Positions 10,163 to 17,816 are shown, counted from the stretch's first letter. The stretch is 17,816 bases of DNA from Tieghemiomyces parasiticus (GCA_027575765.1 JANBPT010000963.1:1-17816); one strand, 5' to 3'. The notes: generated by a model from the sequence alone, not told the origin. Made by a program: numbers and translations.

Positions 10163-11371
10163 ATGGACCAACCCAATGCCAGCTCCGAGAAGCGTAAGGC
10201 CGACACCAACCTTAAACAATCGGCCGCCACTGCCAAGAAACGGCAACGCAGCCTGGCCAGTTTCCAGCGACTGATTGAATTGGATAGCGAAGTCACTCGC
10301 GAGAGAAGTTCTTCGCGAGTCATCGCCGACCCCGATGCCAAGGTTACCAATGCGACCGACAATGTTGACACCCGCTCGGTGTTGCCGTCAGAATTTACCC
10401 CACAGCAGCCGCGGAGGGGTAAATCTGACTCTACCCGACTTCCTGGTCGAACCGTTTCGCAGAGCAGCGCCCATGCCGGTCGATGCCCCTTTGGCAACTA
10501 TCCCAACTACTACGGCTACCGCGATGATACCTTCCTCAGCAACCCGGACCACCTCGACCACCGGCTTCGCCGGCTGCCGGCAGACCTGTTCCACGGGCGA
10601 CGTGTCCTGGATATTGGTTGCAACGCAGGGTTTGTCACCACCTCCATCGCCCTGCACGGTGCCCCCCGGTGGGTAGTCGGCGTGGACATTGACCCGCAGC
10701 TCGTCCGCAAGGCTAAGCAGCACCTCAGCTTCGTATACTCCCTCCAACGACCCGTATCGGACCCCGGGCGGTCGCCCACGTCGGCTGCCGCCAATACAGC
10801 GTTGCCTGCTGACGCTACCCCGTATTTCCCCATCTCGATGCCGCTCCTATTTGGTCATCTACCAGTGTATCATTACGCGCGGGTCCCGGTCGCTGTGTCC
10901 GAAGCGGTGGCTTTGCCAGGATTAGCTTCAACTCCGCTACGCCCGGAGGCGGAGCTGCCGTTCCCGCAAAACACGTTCTTCTATGCAGGAGATTTTGTCA
11001 ATAGCCCGCTACCGGAAATCCCCGCCACGGTCGATGTGGTGATGGCCCTAAGCGTCACGAAGTGGATCCATCTCCACAACGGTGACGACGGCCTGCGGCG
11101 CTTCTTCGCCAAGGTGTACCATCGTCTCAGCCCCGGCGGCCGGTTTATCTTGGAGCCCCAGGATTGGAGCGGGTACGCCAAACGTAGCTATATTAACGAC
11201 CACATGCGGGCTACATACCTAGCCATCAAGTTTAAGCCGGACTCGTTTACAGACTATCTCCTTACGGTTGTGGGGTTCCGATCCGTGGAACAGGTCCGGC
11301 CCAGCTCCGAAACGGTGGCGGGAACACCGGCGAAGGGGTTTGACCGGCCGCTTCTAATGTTTACCAGGTGA
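10163..11371 (+). CDS. Bin3/MePCE-family RNA 5'-phosphate methyltransferase (Bmc1-like)
   Basis: 402 aa, single exon. After a basic, probably nuclear-targeting N-terminus (KRK at 10-12, KKRQR at 25-29) come the Bin3 motifs: FGNYPNYYGYR (110-120), RVLDIGCNAGFVTT (147-160, SAM motif I), GVDID (173-177), LSVTKWIHLHNGDDGLRRFF (296-315), and GGRFILEPQDWSGY (325-338). The last two blocks are the family signature. Members add a methyl group to the gamma-phosphate of uncapped RNA polymerase III-type transcripts: 7SK in animals, and telomerase RNA and U6 in fission yeast (Bmc1). A 70-80 residue low-complexity insertion (about 193-268) separates the SAM motifs from the catalytic part. The ATG at 10163 is the first in frame and is preceded by non-coding DNA. 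Family certain; RNA target not known here. Confidence 0.95.
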   Translation: MDQPNASSEKRKADTNLKQSAATAKKRQRSLASFQRLIELDSEVTRERSSSRVIADPDAKVTNATDNVDTRSVLPSEFTPQQPRRGKSDSTRLPGRTVSQSSAHAGRCPFGNYPNYYGYRDDTFLSNPDHLDHRLRRLPADLFHGRRVLDIGCNAGFVTTSIALHGAPRWVVGVDIDPQLVRKAKQHLSFVYSLQRPVSDPGRSPTSAAANTALPADATPYFPISMPLLFGHLPVYHYARVPVAVSEAVALPGLASTPLRPEAELPFPQNTFFYAGDFVNSPLPEIPATVDVVMALSVTKWIHLHNGDDGLRRFFAKVYHRLSPGGRFILEPQDWSGYAKRSYINDHMRATYLAIKFKPDSFTDYLLTVVGFRSVEQVRPSSETVAGTPAKGFDRPLLMFTR

Positions 11372-11433
11372 CGGGGGGGGGTCACGGGTCCGCGGGTCAT
11401 GGCTACGTGGGATCATAACGGCCACGTCTCCAC

Positions 11434-11453
11434 TTTTTTATTTATTTATTTAA
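11434..11453 (+). promoter_or_regulatory. AU-rich element-like motif in the MePCE-homologue 3' UTR
   Basis: T6 followed by three overlapping ATTTA pentamers (11440-11452), including the TTATTTATT nonamer, in sense orientation about 65 nt after the stop codon. Such elements bind mRNA-decay factors in animals and some fungi. Its function here is inferred. Confidence 0.4.
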
Positions 11454-11459
11454 GTACGG

Positions 11460-11477
11460 GCCACAGTCAGCTGTGGC
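11460..11477 (+). other. Short perfect hairpin (7-bp stem, TCAG loop)
   Basis: GCCACAG and CTGTGGC flank a four-base TCAG loop, seven bases after the ATTTA cluster in the same presumed 3' UTR. It could fold in the mRNA; it is short enough to be chance. Confidence 0.35.
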
Positions 11478-12153
11478 TGTAAGGCCCGGAAGCCTTAGCG
11501 GGGCTATACCATAGTCCAATGGGGTTTCGTTTGCCGCTTGCTGTGCCGATGCCACCCTCTCCATAAACCTTGCCGCTGCGCAGAATATGGCAGGTGGTGA
11601 CGGACCTTGTTGATTAAATTGCCCAATTGAAGTGGAATCTAGCGCACTTAGTTGACCAGGCCCTTCGCGACCTGTAAATGTCCTTCGCCTAAGGTTGGGG
11701 GGGGGTACTGCAGTTCGCTAATGCAACTAGAATATTTAACTGGGCCGCATTGCTGGCCGCCCTTCCGCCTACCTCGGCGTTCCGTAATTCCGTGGCCACC
11801 TCCCCAAAATCCCTCCCACCCGCTCCTCAGGTGGCCCACCTTCCTGAAACCAGACCAGGTTAGAGTCCACCAACTGTTCTCACTGGACGTGGGGCTTGGC
11901 AGCCCGCGTCTCAGTGGGACACCGAAGGGTAAAACCATAACCTCCCTGGCTCATCCCGCTCCGCCGTTATCCTTGTGGGCCTTGATGCCCTCATGTCACT
12001 ATCTACATTTCGCTCATTCGGCACGTTGTGATACTCTTTACTCGCATTCTCACTCTCCCCGCTTGAACACATCCTTCCGTGACGCGACACCGAAGGCCCC
12101 GCTCTCCATTCAGTGCCATCTTCGGGAAGCCGGATTATCCACCATACTGGACT

Positions 12154-12254
12154 AACCTTCCACTTCCATCTCTCCGACGGTCTTTTTTCCTAACCCCCTC
12201 CTCTCCCTGTCTACTTTCGCCACCACATCGGGCCGCCTAGTCTTCCCGCCTGCC
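12154..12254 (+). promoter_or_regulatory. Pyrimidine-rich leader of the SFT2 gene
   Basis: C/T-dominated coding-strand DNA up to the ATG at 12255, similar in style to the CCT3 leader. The transcription start is not determined. Confidence 0.45.
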
Positions 12255-12983
12255 ATGTCGCTCACCGAGGCCCTGCGCTCCCTGCGTACCCAGAACGCCC
12301 CAGAACCTCTTTCCGCCAGTTCTGGCTGGGGCGGTGGCAATTCAGGTCGCGTCTACGGGTCGGGCAACTTCAACACCGACAGTAGCGCAGGTCCCTCCGC
12401 CAGCAACGGCGGGGGGTTTCTGTCCTCCTGGGGCCTGAACCGGATAACGGAGCCTGTGGGCGACTTCGCCGCCGGGACGCGTAGCCGGCTGCAGGGCTTC
12501 CTCCCGCTGGGCGCACAGGGACAGGGCGTGGCCAACACGGGGGGCGAATGGTTTGCCATGACGCTCATGCAGCGCTACGTGGCCTTCTTCTTTTGCGCCC
12601 TAACCGGGGTCTTTTGCTTCCTCCTGGCCTTTTTCACCCTACCCATGCTGGTCCTGGCTCCGCAAAAATTCGCCACGGCCTTCACCCTCGGTAGTCTCCT
12701 GCTAATGCTCAGCCTGGCGTTCCTGAAGGGCCTCAAGACCCACTTTTACCACCTCATTTCCGTGGCCCGGCTGCCGTTCACCATCTCATACGTCGGGAGC
12801 ATGATCCTCACCCTCTACTTCTCAGTCGGCCGGCAGTCGTACCTGGGCACCCTGATAAGCAGTATCTTGCAGCTGGTCGCCCTAGTCTGGTACTTTGTCT
12901 CGTACTTCCCCGGCGGTACCAACTCGCTACGTTTCGCTACTTCCAATCTGACACGAAGTGCCTCGTCGCTGCTTCCGCTCTAA
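12255..12983 (+). CDS. SFT2: SFT2-family vesicle transport protein
   Basis: 242 aa, one exon. A polar Gly/Ser-rich N-terminal cytosolic region (1-100) precedes four hydrophobic segments at about 107-128, 131-157, 175-192 and 196-218. Family features include LTGVFCFLLAFFTLP (116-130), PQKFATAFTLGSLLLMLS (136-153), the R-x-P-F-x-x-x-Y-x-x-S loop (172-182) and the terminal YFVSYFPGGTNSLRFA (213-228). SFT2 proteins are small tetraspanning membrane proteins of the late Golgi. In yeast, Sft2 acts with the t-SNARE Sed5 in fusion of endosome-derived vesicles with the Golgi. The N-terminal extension is typical of fungal members. The gene is convergent with MSH4, with a 178-bp gap between stop codons. 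Confidence 0.93.
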   Translation: MSLTEALRSLRTQNAPEPLSASSGWGGGNSGRVYGSGNFNTDSSAGPSASNGGGFLSSWGLNRITEPVGDFAAGTRSRLQGFLPLGAQGQGVANTGGEWFAMTLMQRYVAFFFCALTGVFCFLLAFFTLPMLVLAPQKFATAFTLGSLLLMLSLAFLKGLKTHFYHLISVARLPFTISYVGSMILTLYFSVGRQSYLGTLISSILQLVALVWYFVSYFPGGTNSLRFATSNLTRSASSLLPL

Positions 12984-13043
12984 CCCGGGTGTGCTACCAT
13001 GAGACGTATAACAATAGTACCCCCTTGTCCTTTGTTTTGTCAA

Positions 13044-13077
13044 ATTAAAATCTTCCTCCTATCGTCTGTCCATTAAA
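13044..13077 (+). terminator. Paired ATTAAA poly(A) signals downstream of SFT2
   Basis: Two ATTAAA hexamers in sense orientation, at 13044-13049 and 13072-13077, 61 and 89 bp past the SFT2 stop. They lie inside the 178-bp gap to the convergent MSH4 stop. Confidence 0.5.
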
Positions 13078-13161
13078 ACTCCGACTTTATCATTCTGTAT
13101 GCGGAGAGTAATAATTAAGTGGCTGTCAGTCCCTGCCAATTGGGGCCCGCCTGCGTCGCTG

Positions 13162-16100
13162 CTAGTCAAGCACAATCATTTCAGGCGTCGCATCATCGCC
13201 TAGGATGTCATTTCGACCAGCTTTTCTATGACCCACGAGCTCCTGCTGCAGCTTTTTCAGGTAGGCCTGCCACTGCGCCAGCGTCGGCGATGTGGCCTGG
13301 AAGGCCCGTAGTTCCCTTAGGAGCGGCCCCTGTAAGTTCAATTTGCACAATGGGCCGATTGATATAACGTCACCGCCACTGTATCCCGTCAGTATACCAC
13401 ACGACTCAGCATCAGCAAAGGTGCGGCAAGTGCCAAAGTAATTCATCCGACTTACCTCACAAGCACCGGGGTCGGACTCTACCACGATCGGGCGGTCGAA
13501 GCTGTATGCGATCTCGGCAGCCCGGTCGGTGATGGCCTTGGGAAGACGCAGCAGACGCGCGGCCAGGATCCCGTAGTGGGCGCTACTGGAGACCGGGCCG
13601 ACCTGAAGCCGGTGGGCATTGTGAGTATTGGCCTCTGGTCCATTCGCCGCGGTATCGGGCGGAACCCCAAAGCTGACGACTTTGATACGTGGGTGTTGTC
13701 GTAGGTGCTCCACGACCCGGACCGCGTGGGTAGCAAAGAAGGTGATGGCCGGACGGACGGCAAGGTGACGTGCTACAGCATAGGCTAGACTGGCGCCCTC
13801 CGCGGGAGCGGTGGCCCGACCGAGTTCATCGATCAGCACCAGGGTGGTGGTGCCCTTCGATGAACCGTGGTCGCTAGAATGCAAGGTACCTTCGTCCGTA
13901 GCCACAGCCGCTTCCGCCGTCGCCAGCGGAGCAGGAACCCGGTCCAGGATGGCCGCCACGTCCAGAACCTCGGCGGTGAAGCTGGACACCCGCCAGTCCT
14001 CACCGGCCCTTCCGTCATCATGGCAGAATCGAGCCAGAATCTGGCGCAGCGGGCGGACCACAGCATGGCTTGCAGGTAGGTAGGCCCCGGCGTGGGCCAT
14101 GATGTGGAGCAGGGCGATCTGTTTGAGATACGTGGTCTTTCCGCTCCGATTACCCCCGCAAACGAACGTCAATGGGCTGGCCTCTAGGTCGGCGTGTACC
14201 TCGTTGGCTGTGCAGCTCCCTCTGGCTTTGTCCAGGGCCGGATGACGACCTTCAGTAATCTTGAGCGTGGCACCGAATTGCGGACGCACTAGTGTGGATG
14301 GAAATTTCAATAGGTAGGAATAGCCGTCATGAAATCGGTTCAATCATATGCTGTACGAAATAACTCTCGTGACCGGCAATGGCTACTGCCTTGGCGCTAA
14401 ACCTTACCGTAATGACCTCGGGTGCACAGATCGGCAAAGGACGCGGCAAGATCGAGGTCGGCTAGTTTGGCCGAAACCTCGTCCAGTAGACCGAGCCGAC
14501 TGCGGAGATTCTCTACTACGCTGTGTAGAGCCCTATGGCCATCCCAATGATAAGAAAGCGGCTTTAACAAGGTAAGTGTGGGTGGGGACATTCCCTTGTG
14601 TATCGGAAAAATTATAAATGCGTCGCTTTCACCAAAGTTTGGCAACATTCGTTACTTGCTTGTCTGACATGAGCGTGATCTCGGCCAAGGCGTTGTTGAC
14701 CCGGTCGTTCATCTTGAGCTGTATTAGGTCCGACATATCAGGAAAAGGGAACGAAGTATGGCATAAAGGGTCGTTAGCAACTCCTACAATCTAATCGGCC
14801 ACCCTAAACGATCATGGCCAACGTTAGAAGTACAGTTAAGACTTACAATCTCCAGGGTAGTGAAGCGCAATATCTTTCCCTTGCGGACTACATTGATGAA
14901 GATGGGATCCAGCTCCTCGGGCGGCTTCTCGGTGGCCTGTATGCTGAGGTAGAACCCAGTGGTGCTATTAAATTGGAGGCGAATGGTCACCCCGAAATTC
15001 TCTACGGAGACAACGTAATACATTACATTCGCAAAATGCTGTTAGGCAGGCTTCAGCAATGAGTTGGCCGGTTGCCTGAGGATCGCGTCTCCGATCGGCT
15101 ATCGGGCCACCACTTACCACAGTACGTCTGGACGAGACCGTAAATGTCGTCTATGGTCTCCTGGTACACCTGGCGCACTGGTGGTTGGGGAGTAGGGACG
15201 TCGGCGAATCGGTCAGGTGGCACCGCGATAGGACCGTTACGGAAAGATTGGTCTGGCTTCAGGGCCTAACCTACCGAGATCTAGCAAGCTGTCGTATCCA
15301 GCCTACACCTCGTTGTGCAGTAGAAGAAACACGTCTTTGGTGCTGGTAGAATGATTAGTACGGTGAACGGCCAAAGATAATTATAATAAATAATACTGGA
15401 ACGTACTGTGTTGATAGGGTAATTTGCCTTACCTTGACTACGTAGCACCGTATGTGGCGCATCGAATTCGCCCCCTTCTGCATATTGACCTCATCGTCTA
15501 CAACTGCCAGGATGGGCGATAGGATTTCGGTGACCGCTCGTTCAAACACCTGTGCTCGGATTCACAGGTCGGAGTAACATATGGATGATCATGAGGGGGG
15601 GGGTTGGTGGTACTGACACGTCAAGGCCTGAATTTGGCGGCCGTAAGTGTACAGATCGACAGAAACCACACTCACATCCTATCCGGAATATACCTTCTTA
15701 GTACCGACCAGGGTCTCATGTCGTGCACCATCGAGGCAGCTACTGACCATCCGGATCGATTCTACCGCCTTCTTGAGGGCGATTACCAGACTGACATTCT
15801 GCTGGGCGTGATGTAGCTTAGCCTTCTCTGGCTGGTGGCGAAGCTGGGTATTAGGTTGCCACCCGACGACATTTCGCATTATTAACCATGTCCTGGAGGG
15901 ACTGTAATGATAGGGAATTGACGGCCCGGCACGCCTCATCAATAGCGAGTGGAAAGCCTACCTTGGCCAAGGGACCGTCTAGGTCGGGTATATCTTTAAG
16001 CGCTGGATATCGGAATCGGATATGGATAAAATTATGATTAATGCAGCGAGCAGGGGATGACACTAATTCTTGGGAGCAATCAGTAATGGCCAAACGGGTA

Positions 16101-17792
16101 TTACTACGCTTCCCAGACCCCACCGTGCCCGAGTCACCCTCGAGCGCACACTCAAACCTACCTTTACGGAGTCCGAAGAACATGGCCTGCGATTGAATGG
16201 AACAAGGGGAAACATAATTGGCGAGGACCAGGTCGTTCACTTTGGTATGTAGGGCTAGGCTTATTGCCGACCATCGGTATTTTCGATTCAGCGTGACGTC
16301 TATCGCTCTTACCTCTGAATTGAGGAGCTCTGTGACCTCGAGTAGGAAGCAACATACCAGTGCCATCTATGCCGCTGAGTTACCACACAGCACTCGACAA
16401 TTGCGTTCCTGTATTTGAAGATTGTAATTCCGAGTCGTCTCCCTTTGCGTTCTTCCCGCATACTCCACTTACCTTCTACTACATTCTGACGAGCCATGAC
16501 GGCCGTGATGTCTAAGTAGGGTTGACGGGATTTGGATGAGTGTGGAGCGGGTAATTACTCCAGGTGAGAGAAAGATTCGTTTTGGTAGTCTAGGTCCTCC
16601 GAAGTACTGTGTATAACGGCGAGGGGGGGCATGCCTTACTCGCTAAGGGTTGAAGCAGGGACACTCGTAGCAGACGGGCTGGATTAGGAGGAGGAGGGGG
16701 GGGAGGAATAAAATGAGGTGGTATGGCACCCAAGTTGCGTTGGTTAGACCCGTTTCCATACTGGTCAATGAACTACCTACATCTTCTCCACAATAGTAAC
16801 CGTCAATATAGAACACCGCGAACCTTACCTCCCATCGGCGTCCGGGTGTGGTTAAGGATATCTAGGTGGGGTATATAAGTAAGCCCCAATGTAGGGGATA
16901 CGGTCAATAGGATGGCCGGGCCTCACGACATACGGGGAATGACATTCCACTTTTAGTACTTACGAAACAGCGAGCCGGTAGTGTCACCACGCAGGGATGC
17001 CACCAATTCCAGCTGTGCCGCGGTTTTCGGGTCTACCGCCAGGTGAGGTTCGAGGTGACAAGGAAATTGCAGTCATTTTCAATATATATATAGATTAATA
17101 TATTGTGGGCTCACGTATGCACTAACCGCCACTTTGACCGATAGCCGAATACAGATGGGCTGCCTTTATAGGAGGCGAGGCGCGAGGTTCTTACCGATTG
17201 CCACTGTGTCTGATGTGATGAAAGGCCGCCAGTGGGATGCATATTACCGTGGTGTGACAGTTAGGACCACTTTCACTAACTCTGAAGGTCAAGTTAACCT
17301 TGGACTACCAGAAGGACGGGAGTGGGGGGGGGATTAAAAAGATAAAGCCAAAAACTAGTGAATAATGAGACCCACCATCGACGGACTCACCTTCATCCGC
17401 AGTGTATTGGAACCGTAGACTGGAAAAGACCACATCCAGCGCCCCCGTGCGTTCAAGGTGGCTAAATACCGCTGCCACGGCCCCGGCACAGTAATACTTG
17501 GTTGTCATAATGGACTGCAAAGCACAGTGCGAGGTGGCCTCAAAGGCGTAGGTGCGCACAAAGTCCAGGCCCGCGACGCTGTCAAAGTGTTTGCGTTCAC
17601 CCGTACGAACCTCGGTCCCCTGTAGTGCCGAATGAACGAAGAGACTGAGTTCCTCGTGGAGGCTCGAACCGGTAGATTTAACCAGGATGACCTGAATCAG
17701 GGGGTAATATAACCCAATGAAGGGAGAGGGGTGGAGGTAAATATATATATATATATATATACGGCGTTGTATAGTATCCGTTCGCCATCTCT
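13162..17792 (-). CDS. MSH4: MutS homologue 4 (meiotic crossover factor), 5' end outside window
   Basis: Exons (minus): 17391-17691, 17195-17209, 16964-17032, 16829-16861, 16640-16678, 16473-16511, 16313-16329, 16162-16186, 15962-16002, 15694-15843, 15433-15549, 15275-15302, 15118-15177, 14847-15001, 14660-14718, 14408-14532, 13456-14288 and 13162-13329; a further 5' exon at 17763-17792 is tentative. The 18 firm exons sum to 2274 nt, every phase matches, and TAG closes the frame. Joined peptides follow MSH4 order: TTKYYCAGAVAAV, AAQLELVASL, ILNHTRTPMGARLLR, NVVEELLNSEAMFFGLRK, a VDDEV...MRHIRCYVVK clamp segment, YQETIDDIYG, STTGFYLSIQ, INVVRKGK, LKMNDRVNNAL, HYVRPQF and ITEGRHPAL. The ATPase domain follows: Walker A GGNRSGKTTYLKQIALL, SSFTAEV, Walker B LVLIDELGRAT, and FATH. 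MSH4 pairs with MSH5 to stabilise meiotic recombination intermediates. The N-terminal coding part lies beyond 17816. YLKQIALL and YVRP favour MSH4 over MSH5. Confidence 0.94.
13330..13455 (-). other. Last MSH4 intron (126 bp), also an open in-frame segment
   Basis: Donor GAG|GTAAGT at 13456/13455 and acceptor AACTTACAG ending at 13330, both phase 0. The 126 bases contain no in-frame stop, so a continuous reading also works. I call it an intron because the donor is perfect, the length matches its neighbours, and the encoded 42 residues match nothing in MSH4. Confidence 0.75.
14533..14659 (-). other. GC-AG intron in MSH4 (127 bp)
   Basis: The exon ends GACAA and is followed by GCAAGT at 14659; the acceptor CCATAG ends at 14533. 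Joining gives LMSD-K-ALHSVVENLR, which matches the length of the animal MSH4 lever region without a gap. No GT donor in the area gives both the right phase and length. Confidence 0.8.
15275..15302 (-). other. MSH4 28-nt microexon
   Basis: Acceptor GGTGTAG|GCT and donor CTCG|GTAGGT. It encodes AGYDSLLDL plus one base, which joins CYVVK upstream to VRQVYQE downstream at the position of the conserved 'LLDxAR' segment of MSH4. Confidence 0.88.
16162..16186 (-). other. MSH4 25-nt microexon
   Basis: Acceptor AATCGCAG|GCC and donor AAAG|GTAGGT. It encodes AMFFGLRK plus one base; the FFGL block is conserved in MSH4. It joins ELLNSE to ALKDIPDLD with matching phases. Confidence 0.88.
16313..16329 (-). 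other. MSH4 17-nt microexon
   Basis: Acceptor GGTCACAG|AG and donor TCAGAG|GTAAGA. It encodes the ELLNSE block after the split Glu codon G|AG. It links NVVE to AMFFGL and keeps the family spacing exactly. Confidence 0.85.
17080..17105. repeat. AT-rich inverted repeat inside an MSH4 intron
   Basis: The 8-base arms CAATATAT (17080-17087) and ATATATTG (17098-17105) flank a 10-base centre, within the intron 17033-17194 that follows the 15-nt microexon. It could form an RNA hairpin in the pre-mRNA, or be chance in AT-rich DNA. Confidence 0.5.
17195..17209 (-). other. MSH4 15-nt microexon
   Basis: Acceptor CACATCAG|AC and donor ATCG|GTAAGA. It encodes D-T-V-A-I plus one base, between YTADE and DPKTAAQLELV, matching the spacing of animal MSH4 there. 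A 10-nt alternative using the internal CACAG acceptor is possible in the same phase. Confidence 0.78.
17741..17760. repeat. (AT)10 microsatellite
   Basis: Ten perfect AT units inside the presumed short intron (17692-17762) upstream of the first firm MSH4 exon. Length is likely to vary between strains. Confidence 0.9.
17763..17792 (-). other. Tentative 30-nt MSH4 exon at the right edge
   Basis: A candidate acceptor GCGTTAG|AGA and donor AACGCC|GTATAT bound ten codons (RDGERILYNA), in phase 0 with the next exon. ILYNA|VILVKST aligns by length with the 'ILSPxEI' segment before the connector domain of MSH4. The implied intron is only 71 bp and its donor is weak. Confidence 0.45.
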
Positions 17793-17816
17793 CTAACGCA
17801 TTCATGGCACACCTCA

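Larger units (their letters stand above)
11372..12254. other. Intergenic region between the MePCE homologue and SFT2
   Basis: About 0.88 kb holding the 3' UTR of the upstream gene and the promoter and leader of SFT2. A 167-codon open frame at 11652-12155 is Pro/His/Ser-rich with no domain or splice partner, and I regard it as chance. No RNA gene recognised. Confidence 0.6.

Noticed and set aside
11652..12155. 167-codon plus-strand open frame
   Set aside because: Pro/His/Ser-rich translation without domain, signal or splice partner, lying in the SFT2 promoter and leader; best explained by chance in C/T-rich DNA.
14718..14785. Upstream extension of the MSH4 59-nt exon through 'MSDLIQ' to the acceptor at 14784
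   Set aside because: It looked like a match to the SADLIKMN segment of MSH4, but that segment is already supplied by FTTLEI in the preceding exon, whose donor is GTAAGT. The acceptor ATACAG at 14719 gives gapless spacing.
14814..15062. Plus-strand 82-codon frame starting MANVRSTVK
   Set aside because: Antisense to the MSH4 exon 14847-15001, which carries clear family motifs; likely a shadow.
15118..15265. Longer version of the MSH4 60-nt exon starting at 15265 (TAG|GCC)
   Set aside because: In phase, but it inserts about 30 unmatched residues. The 28-nt microexon plus acceptor at 15178 gives exact family spacing instead.
15604..15816. Plus-strand open frame starting MVVLTRQG
   Set aside because: Antisense to a well-supported MSH4 exon and intron; no independent support.

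Overview
The window looks like nuclear DNA from a compact, GC-rich fungal genome. Genes sit on both strands. There are spliceosomal introns of about 70-220 bp with GTAAGT/GTAAGG-type donors, pyrimidine-rich leaders before several start codons, and a Ymc1-type mitochondrial carrier of the kind fungi carry. An early-diverging lineage (zoopagomycete-like, possibly mycoparasitic) is my guess; it rests on overall gene character, not on a marker. No rRNA, tRNA, CRISPR array or transposon was recognised.

Layout, left to right: (1) 419-2199 (-), a two-exon gene of unknown function with a signal peptide, an F-box-like segment and degenerate ankyrin-like helices. (2) A 1.2-kb non-coding stretch. (3) 3424-5049 (+), CCT3, intronless. 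(4) About 0.9 kb non-coding. (5) 5962-6948 (+), a Ymc1-like SLC25 carrier, intronless. (6) 7139-9737 (-), TYW4/PPM2, three exons, convergent with the carrier. (7) 10163-11371 (+), a Bin3/MePCE-type RNA cap methyltransferase, divergent from TYW4. (8) About 0.9 kb non-coding. (9) 12255-12983 (+), an SFT2-family Golgi protein. (10) 13162 to at least 17691 and probably 17792 (-), the meiotic MutS homologue MSH4, whose 5' end lies beyond the right edge.

The main result is the MSH4 reconstruction. Reading donors and acceptors against the known MSH4 domain order gives 18 exons (13162-17691), plus one tentative exon further 5'. They include microexons of 15, 17, 25 and 28 nt and one GC-AG intron. All phases agree and the joined frame stays open to the stop, giving 757 codons before the stop. 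The other genes have zero, one or two introns. The second point of interest is the apparently secreted F-box protein. Most of the remaining genes are ordinary housekeeping: protein folding, metabolite transport, tRNA wybutosine synthesis, small-RNA capping and Golgi traffic. They do not form one pathway, but TYW4 and the MePCE homologue are adjacent, divergent RNA-modifying methyltransferases.
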